A DNA stretch of 64,000 nucleotides from Vibrio sp. 05-20-BW147 (GTDB lineage: Bacteria > Pseudomonadota > Gammaproteobacteria > Enterobacterales > Vibrionaceae). Every line of letters begins with the position of its first letter. Positions within the stretch are counted from its first letter, which is position 1. The DNA lies in the NCBI RefSeq assembly GCF_013369385.1, contig NZ_SZTO01000013.1, positions 51,409 through 115,408 on the forward strand, written 5' to 3'. Position numbers and translations under genes: made by a program. Under the pieces are notes generated by a model. The model was not told where the DNA came from. It did no database searches and was given only the letters and a program-made list of their open reading frames with translations. Below are positions 8,141 through 16,937 of the stretch, one piece after another.

Positions 8141-9781
8141 ATGCGCAAGATTGTAGTAGGAATTATCATTGCCTCGCTGATGGGGTGCTCGATGGGGCAC
8201 AGGGATCCCGTTGAAGTCAAACAGACCTTAAATCAGTCCATCAATGAGGCGAATAGCCGTGCACTAGATGACCTTCCTCCCTCTGTTGAAGAAGATTTGA
8301 TGCCAGAGCTAGAAACGAGTAATGCCAATACGAGCAACACGGTAAAGCGCTTTAGAATTAAAGCCAGTGGTGTTGAAGCAAGGCAGTTCTTTACCTCATT
8401 AATTAAGGGAACTGAGTTTAGTGTCGCGGTTCATCCCGATGTAACCGGCCGAATCACCTTGAATGTCAGTGATGTAACCTTGGATGACATCTTGATGATT
8501 GTGCAAGATATGTACGGTTATGATGTGATGAAAACAGGTAAAGTGATTCAAGTGTATCCAGCAGGTTTACGCACGGTGACCATTCCTGTTGATTACATTC
8601 AGTTCCAACGTTCAGGCCGCTCGTTGACCAGTATTGTCACGGGTTCAGTGACCTCAACCGGTTCAACCAGTTCTGGTGGTGATTCTGATTCCAATAATAG
8701 TTCCAGTAATAACAGTTCCAACAATGGAGATACCACAACGACTTCCAGTGGTGGTACTCGTATTGAAACCATCACTGAAAGCGATTTTTGGCCGCTCTTG
8801 CAACAGGCGGTCGCAAATCTGATTGGTTCTGGCAAGGGGCAAAGTGTAGTGGTCACGCCGCAAGCAGGTGTGATTACCGTTCGAGCTTTCCCTGATGAGA
8901 TTCGTGAAGTAAGACAGTTCCTTGGCATTTCTCAGGAGCGTATGCAGCGCCAAGTGATTCTCGAAGCCAAGATCCTTGAAGTGACCTTGAGTGACGGCTA
9001 TCAGCAGGGCATCAACTGGTCCAATATCTCGGCTTCAATTGGTAACTCAGGCAGTATTGTGGTGAATAGACCGGGCTCAACCGTTTTACCTGGTTTAGAT
9101 GCCATTGGTTCACTGCTCGGTGGTCAAACGAACGTTACCATTTCTGACGGTAGTTTTGAGGCTGTGCTGAGTTTTATGTCGACGCAAGGCGATCTTAATG
9201 TGCTTTCCAGCCCACGAGTGACCGCTTCGAACAACCAGAAAGCGGTGATCAAAGTGGGTAGTGACCAATACTACGTAACGTCATTGTCTAGCAATGCGGG
9301 CAACGGGGAGAACTCCAATGCGGTGCCTGAAGTGACGTTAACACCATTCTTCTCTGGAATTTCGTTAGATGTGACGCCACAAATAGACGACAAAGGGAAC
9401 GTCTTCCTGCATGTACACCCTGCGGTGATTGAGGTGGAGGAGGAAACCAAACAGTTGAACTTAGGTGGTGATTTCCAAAATATCACTCTGCCATTGGCGA
9501 AAAGCTCGATTCGTGAATCGGATTCTGTGATTCGTGCTCGTGATGGCGATGTGGTGGTGATTGGCGGTTTGATGAAATCGAACACCGTTGAACGTGTTTC
9601 GAAAGTGCCGTTTTTCGGTGATATTCCGGCCTTAGGTCATTTATTCCGTAATACCTCGAATTTAACTCAGAAAACTGAGTTAGTGATTTTACTCAAGCCG
9701 ACGGTTGTTGGGGTGAATACTTGGCAAAAAGAATTGGAACGTTCACGTGACTTACTTCAGGAGTGGTTTCCTGACCAATAG
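8141..9781 (+). CDS. mshL: MSHA outer-membrane secretin MshL
   Basis: MshL forms the outer-membrane pore through which the MSHA pilus emerges. The start at ATG 8141 is preferred over TTG 8132: it has AGGG ten bases upstream and yields a lipoprotein signal with lipobox LMGC near residue 16. The 546 residues include an N0/STN-type domain (about 70-150), a secretin N1 region interrupted by a long Ser/Asn/Gly/Thr-rich low-complexity segment (about 170-210), and the C-terminal secretin/TonB-like barrel with conserved ASNNQKAVIKVG and VVIGGL motifs. The low-complexity insert is a likely length-variable loop. Confidence 0.94.
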   Translation: MRKIVVGIIIASLMGCSMGHRDPVEVKQTLNQSINEANSRALDDLPPSVEEDLMPELETSNANTSNTVKRFRIKASGVEARQFFTSLIKGTEFSVAVHPDVTGRITLNVSDVTLDDILMIVQDMYGYDVMKTGKVIQVYPAGLRTVTIPVDYIQFQRSGRSLTSIVTGSVTSTGSTSSGGDSDSNNSSSNNSSNNGDTTTTSSGGTRIETITESDFWPLLQQAVANLIGSGKGQSVVVTPQAGVITVRAFPDEIREVRQFLGISQERMQRQVILEAKILEVTLSDGYQQGINWSNISASIGNSGSIVVNRPGSTVLPGLDAIGSLLGGQTNVTISDGSFEAVLSFMSTQGDLNVLSSPRVTASNNQKAVIKVGSDQYYVTSLSSNAGNGENSNAVPEVTLTPFFSGISLDVTPQIDDKGNVFLHVHPAVIEVEEETKQLNLGGDFQNITLPLAKSSIRESDSVIRARDGDVVVIGGLMKSNTVERVSKVPFFGDIPALGHLFRNTSNLTQKTELVILLKPTVVGVNTWQKELERSRDLLQEWFPDQ

Positions 9782-9791
9782 TAGATAAACC

Positions 9792-10637
9792 ATGTATTTA
9801 CAGCATTTTGGTTTTCATACTCAGCCTTTTTCACAAACCCCAAATACGGAACTTTTTTTGGGGTTAGGGCCCCATTTTGAAGCTATTCAAACAGTGATGG
9901 CTGCGCTAGAAATGGGAGAAGGGATCGTCAAAGTGACGGGTGAAGTCGGCACAGGGAAAACCATGGTGTGTCGCATGTTGATCGACCAGTTGAGTGACAA
10001 AGTGAACTTGGTTTATTTACCCAATCCCGTCTTGAGTGGTCACGAGTTGCAAATGGCAATTGCACGAGAAATGGGTTTAAAGGTGTATGACTCCGTTAGC
10101 TTGGTGCCGCTGATTCAAGAATCACTCATTGGCATGCGACAGCGTGGCGTCAAAACAGTATTGCTGGTGGATGAAGCTCAAGCCTTACCACTTGAAGCGA
10201 TGGAAGCACTACGTTTGTTTGGTAATTTAGAAACGGAACAGGAAAAGCTGTTACAGATGGTTTTATTTGGACAGCCGGAGCTCGACGAGCGTATCGCGCA
10301 ACATGAATTGAGACAGTTTCGCCAGCGAATCACCTTCAGCTGTCAACTTAGGGCGTTAACCTTGGAAGAGGGCGTCGCGTTTATTGATAGCCGCCTAAGT
10401 AAAGCTGGAAGCGAGCGTGAATACCTCACGTTGGAACAAAAGAAAGCACTTTGGCGTGGCGCGGGTGGCATTCCTCGCTTAATTAATCAGTTGTGTCATA
10501 AGGCATTTTTGTTGGCCTACATGCAAAAGCAACATCAGGTGACCAATCATCATTTGTTTACCGCGATTCATGACACTTATGACGCTTGTAAACCGTTGTT
10601 TAAAAAACCAGTACTTTGGGGATGGAGAGCATCTTGA
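9792..10637 (+). CDS. mshM: MSHA biogenesis AAA+ ATPase MshM (ExeA-like)
   Basis: A 281-residue ATPase of the ExeA/GspA family. Walker A is GEVGTGKT (residues 50-57) and Walker B is LLVDEAQ (about 122-128), followed by a lid region with GGIPRLINQLCHKA. ExeA proteins help place or assemble secretins through peptidoglycan; MshM probably does this for MshL, which lies just upstream. Unlike full-length ExeA it lacks a peptidoglycan-binding domain and a TM segment. The last codons overlap the start of mshN. Confidence 0.92.
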   Translation: MYLQHFGFHTQPFSQTPNTELFLGLGPHFEAIQTVMAALEMGEGIVKVTGEVGTGKTMVCRMLIDQLSDKVNLVYLPNPVLSGHELQMAIAREMGLKVYDSVSLVPLIQESLIGMRQRGVKTVLLVDEAQALPLEAMEALRLFGNLETEQEKLLQMVLFGQPELDERIAQHELRQFRQRITFSCQLRALTLEEGVAFIDSRLSKAGSEREYLTLEQKKALWRGAGGIPRLINQLCHKAFLLAYMQKQHQVTNHHLFTAIHDTYDACKPLFKKPVLWGWRAS

Positions 10638-11770
10638 GTGAGATAAACAAAGCACTTGCGGAGTTAGCAAGTCAAAAAAAACAGCCTACTCAATTGCAAA
10701 GAGCAGTCTTGCCGAAAGTCTCATCGGCAAAACCCATTTTGTGGATAGCAACGGGTTTTGCTCTCAGTTTGGCGGTAGGCGGCTGGGCGATCACGCAATC
10801 TCAACCTGAGGTGCAGATCGTGCGTGCGCCCATCACGACGGTAACCACGGAGCAAGCAAACGAAGTGCCCCTTGCTTCTCCAACTCAAAAAGTCCTTTCT
10901 GCGACCTCTGAAAGTGTTGTGGTATCGCAGCCTGCAGTCTTCACCGATGTAACCACGAACTCGCCGAAAATGGCTGCCGAGAAAAGCGTCATACGCCCAG
11001 TGCCAACTAAAGTGACAACGACTTCGACTAAAGAATCGATCGTGGTCGCTAAAACGGATGTACCAGCCAAGCGTCAAACGACAGAATCCCATACTCATTC
11101 TTCATCGGCTGTGACTTCGGGAAACCAAGTATCTGCCCCTGTTTCTTCTGAGTCTGAAGGTATGGTGATTGAGCAGGTTGAACTGAGCAAAGAACAATTG
11201 GCAGAGAAAGCCATTGGCCGTGCAGAGAAAGCGCTGGATGCCAATAACTTACAAAATGCGCTTTCTGCTTACAGTGAAGCACTACGCCATACACCGAATA
11301 ATGAAGTGGTGAGACAAAAACTTGCCGCGCTCTATTTTGGCAAAGGGGATAGCCGCAAAGCGTATGAACTGCTTCAGGCTGGCATTGCACTTGATCCTGA
11401 AGGTGAAACGTTGCGCATTGCTTTGAGCAAAATGTTGATTAAAGCCAATCAAAATGAAGCCGCACTTTCTCCTCTAGTGGCGATTTACGATCATTCTGGA
11501 AAAGAGTATCTCGCGATGCGAGCGGCTTTAGCGCAAAAACTGAAGAAAGACGATATTGCACTGGAAAGTTATCAGCGGCTCAGTCAAATGGACAGTGAGA
11601 ATGCTCGATGGTGGCTTGGACTTGCCATCCAGCAAGAGCGCGCTTTGGACTTCAAATCGGCTCAAAACTCCTACCAAGCGGCCCTGTCGAAAGTGGGTAT
11701 TTCCAACCAATCTCAACGTTTTATTAAAGATCGGCTCGCGCTGTTGCAGAATTTGGAGAGTGCACAATGA
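10634..11770 (+). CDS. mshN: MSHA biogenesis protein MshN (TPR)
   Basis: A bitopic inner-membrane protein of 378 residues from this start: a short cytoplasmic segment (MSEINKALAELA), a TM helix (PILWIATGFALSLAVGG), a Thr/Ser/Val-rich periplasmic linker of about 110 residues and C-terminal TPR repeats (about residues 190-360). I chose TTG at 10634 because it forms a TTGA overlap with the mshM stop, follows GGAGAG and gives the expected N-terminus; ATG at 10622 would add four residues. It is thought to work with MshM in secretin assembly, comparable to GspB/ExeB pairing with ExeA. The gene ends in ATGA, shared with mshE. Confidence 0.88.
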   Translation: MSEINKALAELASQKKQPTQLQRAVLPKVSSAKPILWIATGFALSLAVGGWAITQSQPEVQIVRAPITTVTTEQANEVPLASPTQKVLSATSESVVVSQPAVFTDVTTNSPKMAAEKSVIRPVPTKVTTTSTKESIVVAKTDVPAKRQTTESHTHSSSAVTSGNQVSAPVSSESEGMVIEQVELSKEQLAEKAIGRAEKALDANNLQNALSAYSEALRHTPNNEVVRQKLAALYFGKGDSRKAYELLQAGIALDPEGETLRIALSKMLIKANQNEAALSPLVAIYDHSGKEYLAMRAALAQKLKKDDIALESYQRLSQMDSENARWWLGLAIQQERALDFKSAQNSYQAALSKVGISNQSQRFIKDRLALLQNLESAQ

Positions 11771-13491
11771 AAGTAAGATTAAGGAAGCGCCTTGGTGACC
11801 TGCTTGTTGAAGAGGGCATTATCAACGAAGCTCAACTTGATCAGGCGCTCGGCGCACAGCGTAGTAGTGGTCGTAAGCTTGGCGATACACTGATTGATTT
11901 GGGTTTCCTCAGCGAGCAACAGATGCTGGCTTTCCTTTCTCAACAGCTGGATTTACCGCTGATTGATTTGAATCGTGCGACTGTAGATACTGAGGCGGTA
12001 CAGCTGTTATCCGAAGTACATGCTCGTCGCTTACGTGCCCTCGTCATCGGACGAAATGGTGACACATTGCGTATTGCGATGAGTGATCCAGCCGATTTGT
12101 TTGCACAAGAAGCACTGATTGGCCAGTTGGGCCAATACGGCATTGAATTTGTTATTGCGCCAGAGCGACAGTTGGTGGAAGGTTTTGACCGCTACTATCG
12201 TCGAACCAAAGAAATCGCCACTTTCGCAGAGCAGCTGCAAGCGGAGCACCAAGTCAACGATGCATTTGATTTCAACATCGAAGACAATGACAGCGACGAA
12301 GTGACGGTTGTAAAACTGATCAACTCTATGTTTGAAGATGCCATTCAAGTTGGTGCGTCGGATATCCACATTGAACCCGATGCGAAAGTACTGCGTTTAC
12401 GCCAGCGTATTGATGGCGTATTGCATGAAACCTTGCTCAATGAAGTCAACATTGCGCCAGCGCTCGTGTTGCGTTTGAAGTTGATGGCGAACCTCGATAT
12501 ATCTGAAAAACGCTTGCCGCAAGATGGTCGTTTTAACATCCGCTCTAAAGGTCAGTCGGTTGATATCCGTATGTCGACCATGCCAGTTCAGTATGGTGAA
12601 TCGGTGGTGATGCGTTTGTTAAACCAGTCATCAGGGGTGAGAAAATTGGAAGAATCTGGTTTGCCGGAGGATCTTCTACTTCGCTTGCGTCGTCAGCTTA
12701 AGCGTCCCCATGGCATGATCTTGGTAACGGGTCCAACAGGATCGGGAAAAACCACCACACTGTATGGCGCGTTAACAGAACTCAATCAACCGGGCAAGAA
12801 GATCATTACCGCCGAAGATCCGGTTGAATACCGCTTATCTCGAGTCAACCAAGTGCAGATCAATCCCAAGATCAATCTCGACTTCTCGACTGTGTTACGA
12901 ACTTTTCTTCGTCAGGATCCTGATATTATTTTGATCGGTGAGATGCGTGACCATGAAACCGTCGAAATTGGTTTACGTGCCGCGTTAACGGGGCACTTAG
13001 TGTTAAGTACCTTACACACCAACGATGCGGTCGATAGTGCGCTGCGTATGATTGACATGGGTGCGCCTGGATATCTGGTTGCTAGTGCTGTGCGTGCAGT
13101 GGTGGCACAGCGATTAGTTCGCCGAGTGTGTCCGGATTGCAAAACGGAAGATCATGTGGGCGAGTCGCGCAAAGCGTGGTTGGCTCAGCGTTTCCCAAAT
13201 CAAGTGGAAGCGGGCTTTGTGAAAGGACGCGGTTGCCAAAATTGTAACCTGACTGGGTATCGTGGTCGTATCGGTGTCTTTGAGATGCTTGAGTTAGAGC
13301 ACGAGATGATGGACGCACTGCGAGCAAACGATGCGGTCGGTTTTGCGCACGCTGCTCGTCGCTCTCCAAACTACAAACCTCTGTTAGCGTCAGCGATGGA
13401 ACTCGCACTTAAAGGGGTAGTGAGTTTGGATGAAGTGATGACTTTAGGTGAAGGTGACTCCTCCGGGGTTGCTGACGCCATTCTGATGTAA
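11767..13491 (+). CDS. mshE: MSHA extension ATPase MshE, c-di-GMP-binding
   Basis: MshE is the PilB-type hexameric ATPase that drives MSHA pilus extension. The N-terminal MshEN domain carries two tandem 24-residue c-di-GMP motifs, starting RLGDLLVEEG (residue 7) and KLGDTLIDLG (about residue 38), each fitting RLG-x2-LV-x2-G and ending in a Gln. The catalytic domain has Walker A GPTGSGKTTT (about 321-330), the Asp box and Walker B (LIGEMRDHET), and a zinc CPDC...CQNC pair near 457-487. At 574 residues it has the normal length. Known V. cholerae MshE binds c-di-GMP through exactly these motifs, so pilus extension here is probably c-di-GMP-dependent. Confidence 0.96.
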   Translation: MKVRLRKRLGDLLVEEGIINEAQLDQALGAQRSSGRKLGDTLIDLGFLSEQQMLAFLSQQLDLPLIDLNRATVDTEAVQLLSEVHARRLRALVIGRNGDTLRIAMSDPADLFAQEALIGQLGQYGIEFVIAPERQLVEGFDRYYRRTKEIATFAEQLQAEHQVNDAFDFNIEDNDSDEVTVVKLINSMFEDAIQVGASDIHIEPDAKVLRLRQRIDGVLHETLLNEVNIAPALVLRLKLMANLDISEKRLPQDGRFNIRSKGQSVDIRMSTMPVQYGESVVMRLLNQSSGVRKLEESGLPEDLLLRLRRQLKRPHGMILVTGPTGSGKTTTLYGALTELNQPGKKIITAEDPVEYRLSRVNQVQINPKINLDFSTVLRTFLRQDPDIILIGEMRDHETVEIGLRAALTGHLVLSTLHTNDAVDSALRMIDMGAPGYLVASAVRAVVAQRLVRRVCPDCKTEDHVGESRKAWLAQRFPNQVEAGFVKGRGCQNCNLTGYRGRIGVFEMLELEHEMMDALRANDAVGFAHAARRSPNYKPLLASAMELALKGVVSLDEVMTLGEGDSSGVADAILM

Positions 13492-13500
13492 GGTGAAGCA

Positions 13501-14721
13501 ATGGCCACCTTTCACTACCAAGGCAGAACCCTTGATGGCAACAAAACGAACGGGAAAATTGATGCCGTGACGTCAGAAGCAGCTGCCGAGCAGTTGATGA
13601 ATCGAGGCATTATTCCGGTCTCGATCACCAAAGGTAAAACGAGTACCGAGCAGAGCTTTGATCTCAATGCGTTATTTTCGCCTGCGATCCCGTTAGAGAT
13701 CTTGGTACTGTTTTGTCGACAGCTATACAGCTTGACTAAAGCGGGCGTTCCGTTACTGCGTGCAATGCGTGGTTTAGTGCAAAACTGTGAAAACAAGCAA
13801 CTGAAAACCGCTCTTGAAGAAGTGGTGGGCGAGCTGACCAATGGTCGCAGTTTGTCGGCCTCGATGCAGCTGCATTCAAAAGTATTTAGCTCGCTGTTTG
13901 TATCGATGATCCATGTCGGCGAAAACACCGGTCGTCTTGATCAGGCCTTGTTGCAGCTGGCCAATTATTACGAGCAAGAGCTGGAAACGCGCAAACGGAT
14001 TAAAACTGCGATGCGCTACCCTACATTCGTGATCAGTTTTATTGTTGTGGCGATGTTTATCCTCAATGTGAAAGTGATCCCGCAGTTTGCCTCTATGTTT
14101 AGCCGGTTTGGCGTAGACTTACCCTTGCCAACGAAAATTCTGATTGGTATGTCAGAGTTTTTTGTTAACTACTGGATGCTGTTGGCGGGGCTCATTGTTG
14201 GCCTTATCTTTGGCTTTAAAGCATGGGTTGCCACGGCGGATGGGCGCGAGCGTTGGGATCGATGGCGTCTAAAATTACCGGTGGTGGGTGGGGTGGTTAA
14301 CCGTGCTCAGTTGTCTCGTTTCTCTCGTACCTTTGCGTTGATGCTTCAAGCGGGCGTTCCATTGAACCAATCGCTGTCGTTATCTGCAGAGGCAATGGGA
14401 AATCGCTATTTGGAACTTAAGATCCTCAAAATGAAAGCCGATATCGAGGCGGGTAGCCAAGTGTCGGTCACGGCGATCAATAGTGGCATTTTTACGCCGT
14501 TAGTGATTCAAATGATCTCCGTGGGTGAAGAAACGGGTCGTATTGATGAGCTCTTGATGGAAGTGGCGGATTTCTATGATCGTGAGGTGGATTACGATCT
14601 CAAAACCCTCACTGCTCGTATTGAGCCAATATTGTTGGTGATTGTAGCGGGGATGGTTCTGGTGCTTGCACTGGGTATCTTCCTTCCTATGTGGGGGATG
14701 CTTGACGTTATCAAGGGTTAA
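13501..14721 (+). CDS. mshG: MSHA inner-membrane platform protein MshG (PilC-like)
   Basis: The 406-residue protein is a GspF/PilC-type platform with two repeats of the cytoplasmic GspF four-helix domain (about 65-190 and 265-390) and TM helices near 172-192, 222-242 and 376-398. It couples ATP hydrolysis by MshE to pilin insertion. Key family motifs are visible (CRQLYSLTKAGVPLLRA and SRTFALMLQAGVPLNQSL). It starts nine bases after mshE and ends six bases before mshF. Confidence 0.95.
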   Translation: MATFHYQGRTLDGNKTNGKIDAVTSEAAAEQLMNRGIIPVSITKGKTSTEQSFDLNALFSPAIPLEILVLFCRQLYSLTKAGVPLLRAMRGLVQNCENKQLKTALEEVVGELTNGRSLSASMQLHSKVFSSLFVSMIHVGENTGRLDQALLQLANYYEQELETRKRIKTAMRYPTFVISFIVVAMFILNVKVIPQFASMFSRFGVDLPLPTKILIGMSEFFVNYWMLLAGLIVGLIFGFKAWVATADGRERWDRWRLKLPVVGGVVNRAQLSRFSRTFALMLQAGVPLNQSLSLSAEAMGNRYLELKILKMKADIEAGSQVSVTAINSGIFTPLVIQMISVGEETGRIDELLMEVADFYDREVDYDLKTLTARIEPILLVIVAGMVLVLALGIFLPMWGMLDVIKG

Positions 14722-14726
14722 AAAGG

Positions 14727-15188
14727 ATGGGGCGAGAGACAAATCGTGCAAGTTTGGTGTTTTGGCTGCTGTTGGTCGTCACACTGTTTGCGGTGTTTGC
14801 GCAGATTTGGCAGCCGGTAGAAAACGAAGCGTCAAAAGCCGCCTCGGAAGTGTCGGTTAAACGCATGCTGGAAAGAGCAAACCTCTATAAACAGGAATGG
14901 CTCTTGCAGGGAAAACCGAAACGATTAGAAATGGACGGGCAGCGGATTCCCATGTCGGCTTACGGATGGGTACCACTAAAAGATGAACATGGTCAGTTTC
15001 AATGCCAGAACTGGCTTGATTTGCACTTTCCTGAGCGTCGAATTCTGGAGTCTCAGTTACTCAGTATTGATGAACAAGAGATAAACGGTGCTTATCAGTG
15101 TCGATTTAATTATCAAGCTGATTTGTTGGTTGTGGTAACCCAACAACGTAAGGTTTTGAAAATTAGTGTCGAAAAGATGACAGAGTAA
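14727..15188 (+). CDS. mshF: MSHA biogenesis protein MshF
   Basis: A 153-residue membrane-anchored protein with an N-terminal TM helix (residues 8-27) and a periplasmic domain of unknown fold. It is the last gene of the MSHA secretion block, immediately before the pilin block. Its role in the pilus is not defined; the name comes from position, size and topology matching MshF in other vibrios. Confidence 0.84.
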   Translation: MGRETNRASLVFWLLLVVTLFAVFAQIWQPVENEASKAASEVSVKRMLERANLYKQEWLLQGKPKRLEMDGQRIPMSAYGWVPLKDEHGQFQCQNWLDLHFPERRILESQLLSIDEQEINGAYQCRFNYQADLLVVVTQQRKVLKISVEKMTE

Positions 15189-15226
15189 TGTTTTTTGACG
15201 TGTTGTTCTATTTTGAAATGCAAAGA

Positions 15227-15241
15227 TGGGTATAATACCCA
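15227..15241 (+). promoter_or_regulatory. Candidate promoter of the mshB-Q structural operon
   Basis: A perfect TATAAT (15231-15236) lies in the palindrome GGGTATAATACCC (15228-15240), 25 bases before the mshB start, in the only gap between the secretion and structural blocks. The best upstream -35 candidates are at poor spacing: TTGACG (15195-15200) is 30 bases away and TTGAAA (15213-15218) is 12. It may rely on an activator or on the palindrome itself. Confidence 0.5.
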
Positions 15242-15265
15242 AAACCTATAAGTAAAAGGTTGTGT

Positions 15266-15844
15266 ATGAAACAAAAGCAAGATGGTTTTTCTTTGGTTGA
15301 ACTGGTGGTGGTGATCGTCGTCGTTGGTTTATTGGCGGTTGCCGCGCTTCCTCGATTTTTGGATGTGACCGATGCAGCCAAAAAAGCCAGTATTGAAGGT
15401 GTCGCGGGTGGGTATGCGACTGGCGTGTTGTCTGCGCGTGCCCAGTGGGAAGCGGAAGCACGTCCTTCACGAAGCATCAGTAGCCAAGAGCAAAACACCG
15501 TAAACTATGATGGCGTCGACTTTTGGCTGACGCGTTCAAAAGATGACGCTAACACAGATACTGGTTTCCGTGATGGCTATCCGTGGGGCTTAGCTGGCGG
15601 CTTTTCCAGTTATCCTCCTGAGCTAACGAGTCAAATGTGTGTAGACTTAATGGAGAACTTGTTGCAAAACCCACCGAAGGTTGGCATTGCAGGTTCGGAC
15701 ACCACAAGTGCTAGTGGCTTCAAATATTCAGCATCTGCTGACTCAGCAAATGCCAAATGTACGTATATTCAACTTGACGGCAATACTCAGCATCAGTTTG
15801 AATATGAAGCGAAAAATGGTCGTGTGACCGTAACTTTGCAGTAA
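15266..15844 (+). CDS. mshB: MSHA minor pilin-like protein MshB
   Basis: A type IV prepilin-like protein: short leader MKQKQDG, cleavage before FSLVELVVV (Phe+1, Glu+5), hydrophobic N-terminal helix, then a globular domain with a C-terminal Cys pair (about residues 134 and 173). 192 residues. ATG at 15266 is preceded by AAAAGG at six bases and is preferred over TTG 15260. It is the first gene of the structural block and probably a minor pilin that primes assembly. Confidence 0.9.
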   Translation: MKQKQDGFSLVELVVVIVVVGLLAVAALPRFLDVTDAAKKASIEGVAGGYATGVLSARAQWEAEARPSRSISSQEQNTVNYDGVDFWLTRSKDDANTDTGFRDGYPWGLAGGFSSYPPELTSQMCVDLMENLLQNPPKVGIAGSDTTSASGFKYSASADSANAKCTYIQLDGNTQHQFEYEAKNGRVTVTLQ

Positions 15845-15877
15845 CCCTGCACGATTGAAACATAGAGAGAGAAGACT

Positions 15878-16348
15878 ATGAAAAGACAAGGCGGTTTCAC
15901 CCTGATTGAGTTAGTTGTGGTGATTGTAATTCTCGGTATTTTGGCAGTAACAGCAGCTCCGCGTTTTCTAAATCTGCAAAACGATGCAAGAAAAGCATCG
16001 CTACAGGGTCTAAAAGGGGCAATAGATGGCGCTGCGGGTATCGTATATGGTCGTGCGGCTATTCTCGGTCTTGAAACTAAGGAAGTCGAAACATCTGTAG
16101 ATGGTATTGCTACTATCTATGGTTATCCTATGGCGAAAGCAGGCGGTATTGATCAAGCCGTTGTCGGCTTTAGTTCTGATTGGACAAATCAAGTATCTGG
16201 TTCTCAAACTCTGATCACATTTAAGAATGCTAACTTAACTACTGCAGCACAGATTGTTGCCACAAAGTGCTACGTATCTTATACAGAGGCATCAGGCACT
16301 GCTGTGTCTGAAGCGCCATCGACAATTGTTACTACCGACGATTGTTAA
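15878..16348 (+). CDS. mshA: Major MSHA pilin MshA
   Basis: The major subunit of the MSHA pilus, used for attachment to surfaces, chitin and plankton. It is 156 residues, with leader MKRQGG, prepilin-peptidase cleavage before FTLIELVVV, Glu+5 and the helix spanning about 30 residues. A C-terminal disulfide loop is likely formed by Cys in ATKCYVS and the terminal Cys in TTDDC. It starts after GAGAGAAG. The intrinsic terminator at 16385-16412, directly downstream, would give far more mshA message than mshC-Q message. Confidence 0.95.
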   Translation: MKRQGGFTLIELVVVIVILGILAVTAAPRFLNLQNDARKASLQGLKGAIDGAAGIVYGRAAILGLETKEVETSVDGIATIYGYPMAKAGGIDQAVVGFSSDWTNQVSGSQTLITFKNANLTTAAQIVATKCYVSYTEASGTAVSEAPSTIVTTDDC

Positions 16349-16384
16349 TACCGATAAGTGTTAATCTGCGTTAGTATTAATCAA

Positions 16385-16412
16385 GGGGCCGGTAAAATGA
16401 CTGGCTCTTTTT
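16385..16412 (+). terminator. Terminator/attenuator between mshA and mshC
   Basis: A stem formed by GGGGCCGGT and ACTGGCTCT (with G-T pairs; loop AAAATG) is followed by TTTTTG. It lies 36 bases after the mshA stop but inside the structural cluster, so it probably acts as a partial terminator that sets the ratio of major pilin to minor proteins. Confidence 0.7.
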
Positions 16413-16439
16413 GTCGATATTAAGGGTAGAGACTCAAGT

Positions 16440-16937
16440 ATGCTTATAGCTCCGTGGAACAAGAACTGCAGGGGCTTTACTATGATCGAACTAATCGTCG
16501 TGATCGTGTTGATCAGTATCGTCTCCGCATACGCTGCCAGTCGCTATATTGGTACCGGCAGTTTTTCTGCGTATGCCGCGCAAGAGCAGGCGATTTCGAT
16601 CATTCGCCAGCTGCAAGTCTATCGTATGCAATCCAATACCACAGGCACTTACAACTTGAGTTTTGAACTTACCGCCAGCGGTGGCTGTTTAGGCTCCAGT
16701 GCAGGTTGTGATGTTGCCACCACGCCTCAAGCTGCGCAATCTCGCAGCGATGTGATGCGACTTGAAGGTGTTTCCGTCTCCTCAACAATCTCTCCTATCC
16801 GCTTCGATTTGCGTGGTAATCCATTGCAAACAGACGGTTCTGCTCTTAATAGTGTCACTATTACTTTTTCCGCTTCCGGGGAAAGTGCATCGGTTTGTAT
16901 CAATAGCCAAGGCTATGTCAGTGGCGGGAGCTGCTGA
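16440..16937 (+). CDS. mshC: MSHA pseudopilin MshC
   Basis: A 165-residue prepilin-like protein with a longer leader (MLIAPWNKNCRG), then FTMIELIVVIVL with Glu+5. A GspH-like globular domain with Cys pairs follows. It probably belongs to the tip or minor-pilin complex. Its stop overlaps the mshD start by one base. Upstream is the mshA terminator; no separate strong promoter is obvious in 16349-16439. Confidence 0.88.
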   Translation: MLIAPWNKNCRGFTMIELIVVIVLISIVSAYAASRYIGTGSFSAYAAQEQAISIIRQLQVYRMQSNTTGTYNLSFELTASGGCLGSSAGCDVATTPQAAQSRSDVMRLEGVSVSSTISPIRFDLRGNPLQTDGSALNSVTITFSASGESASVCINSQGYVSGGSC

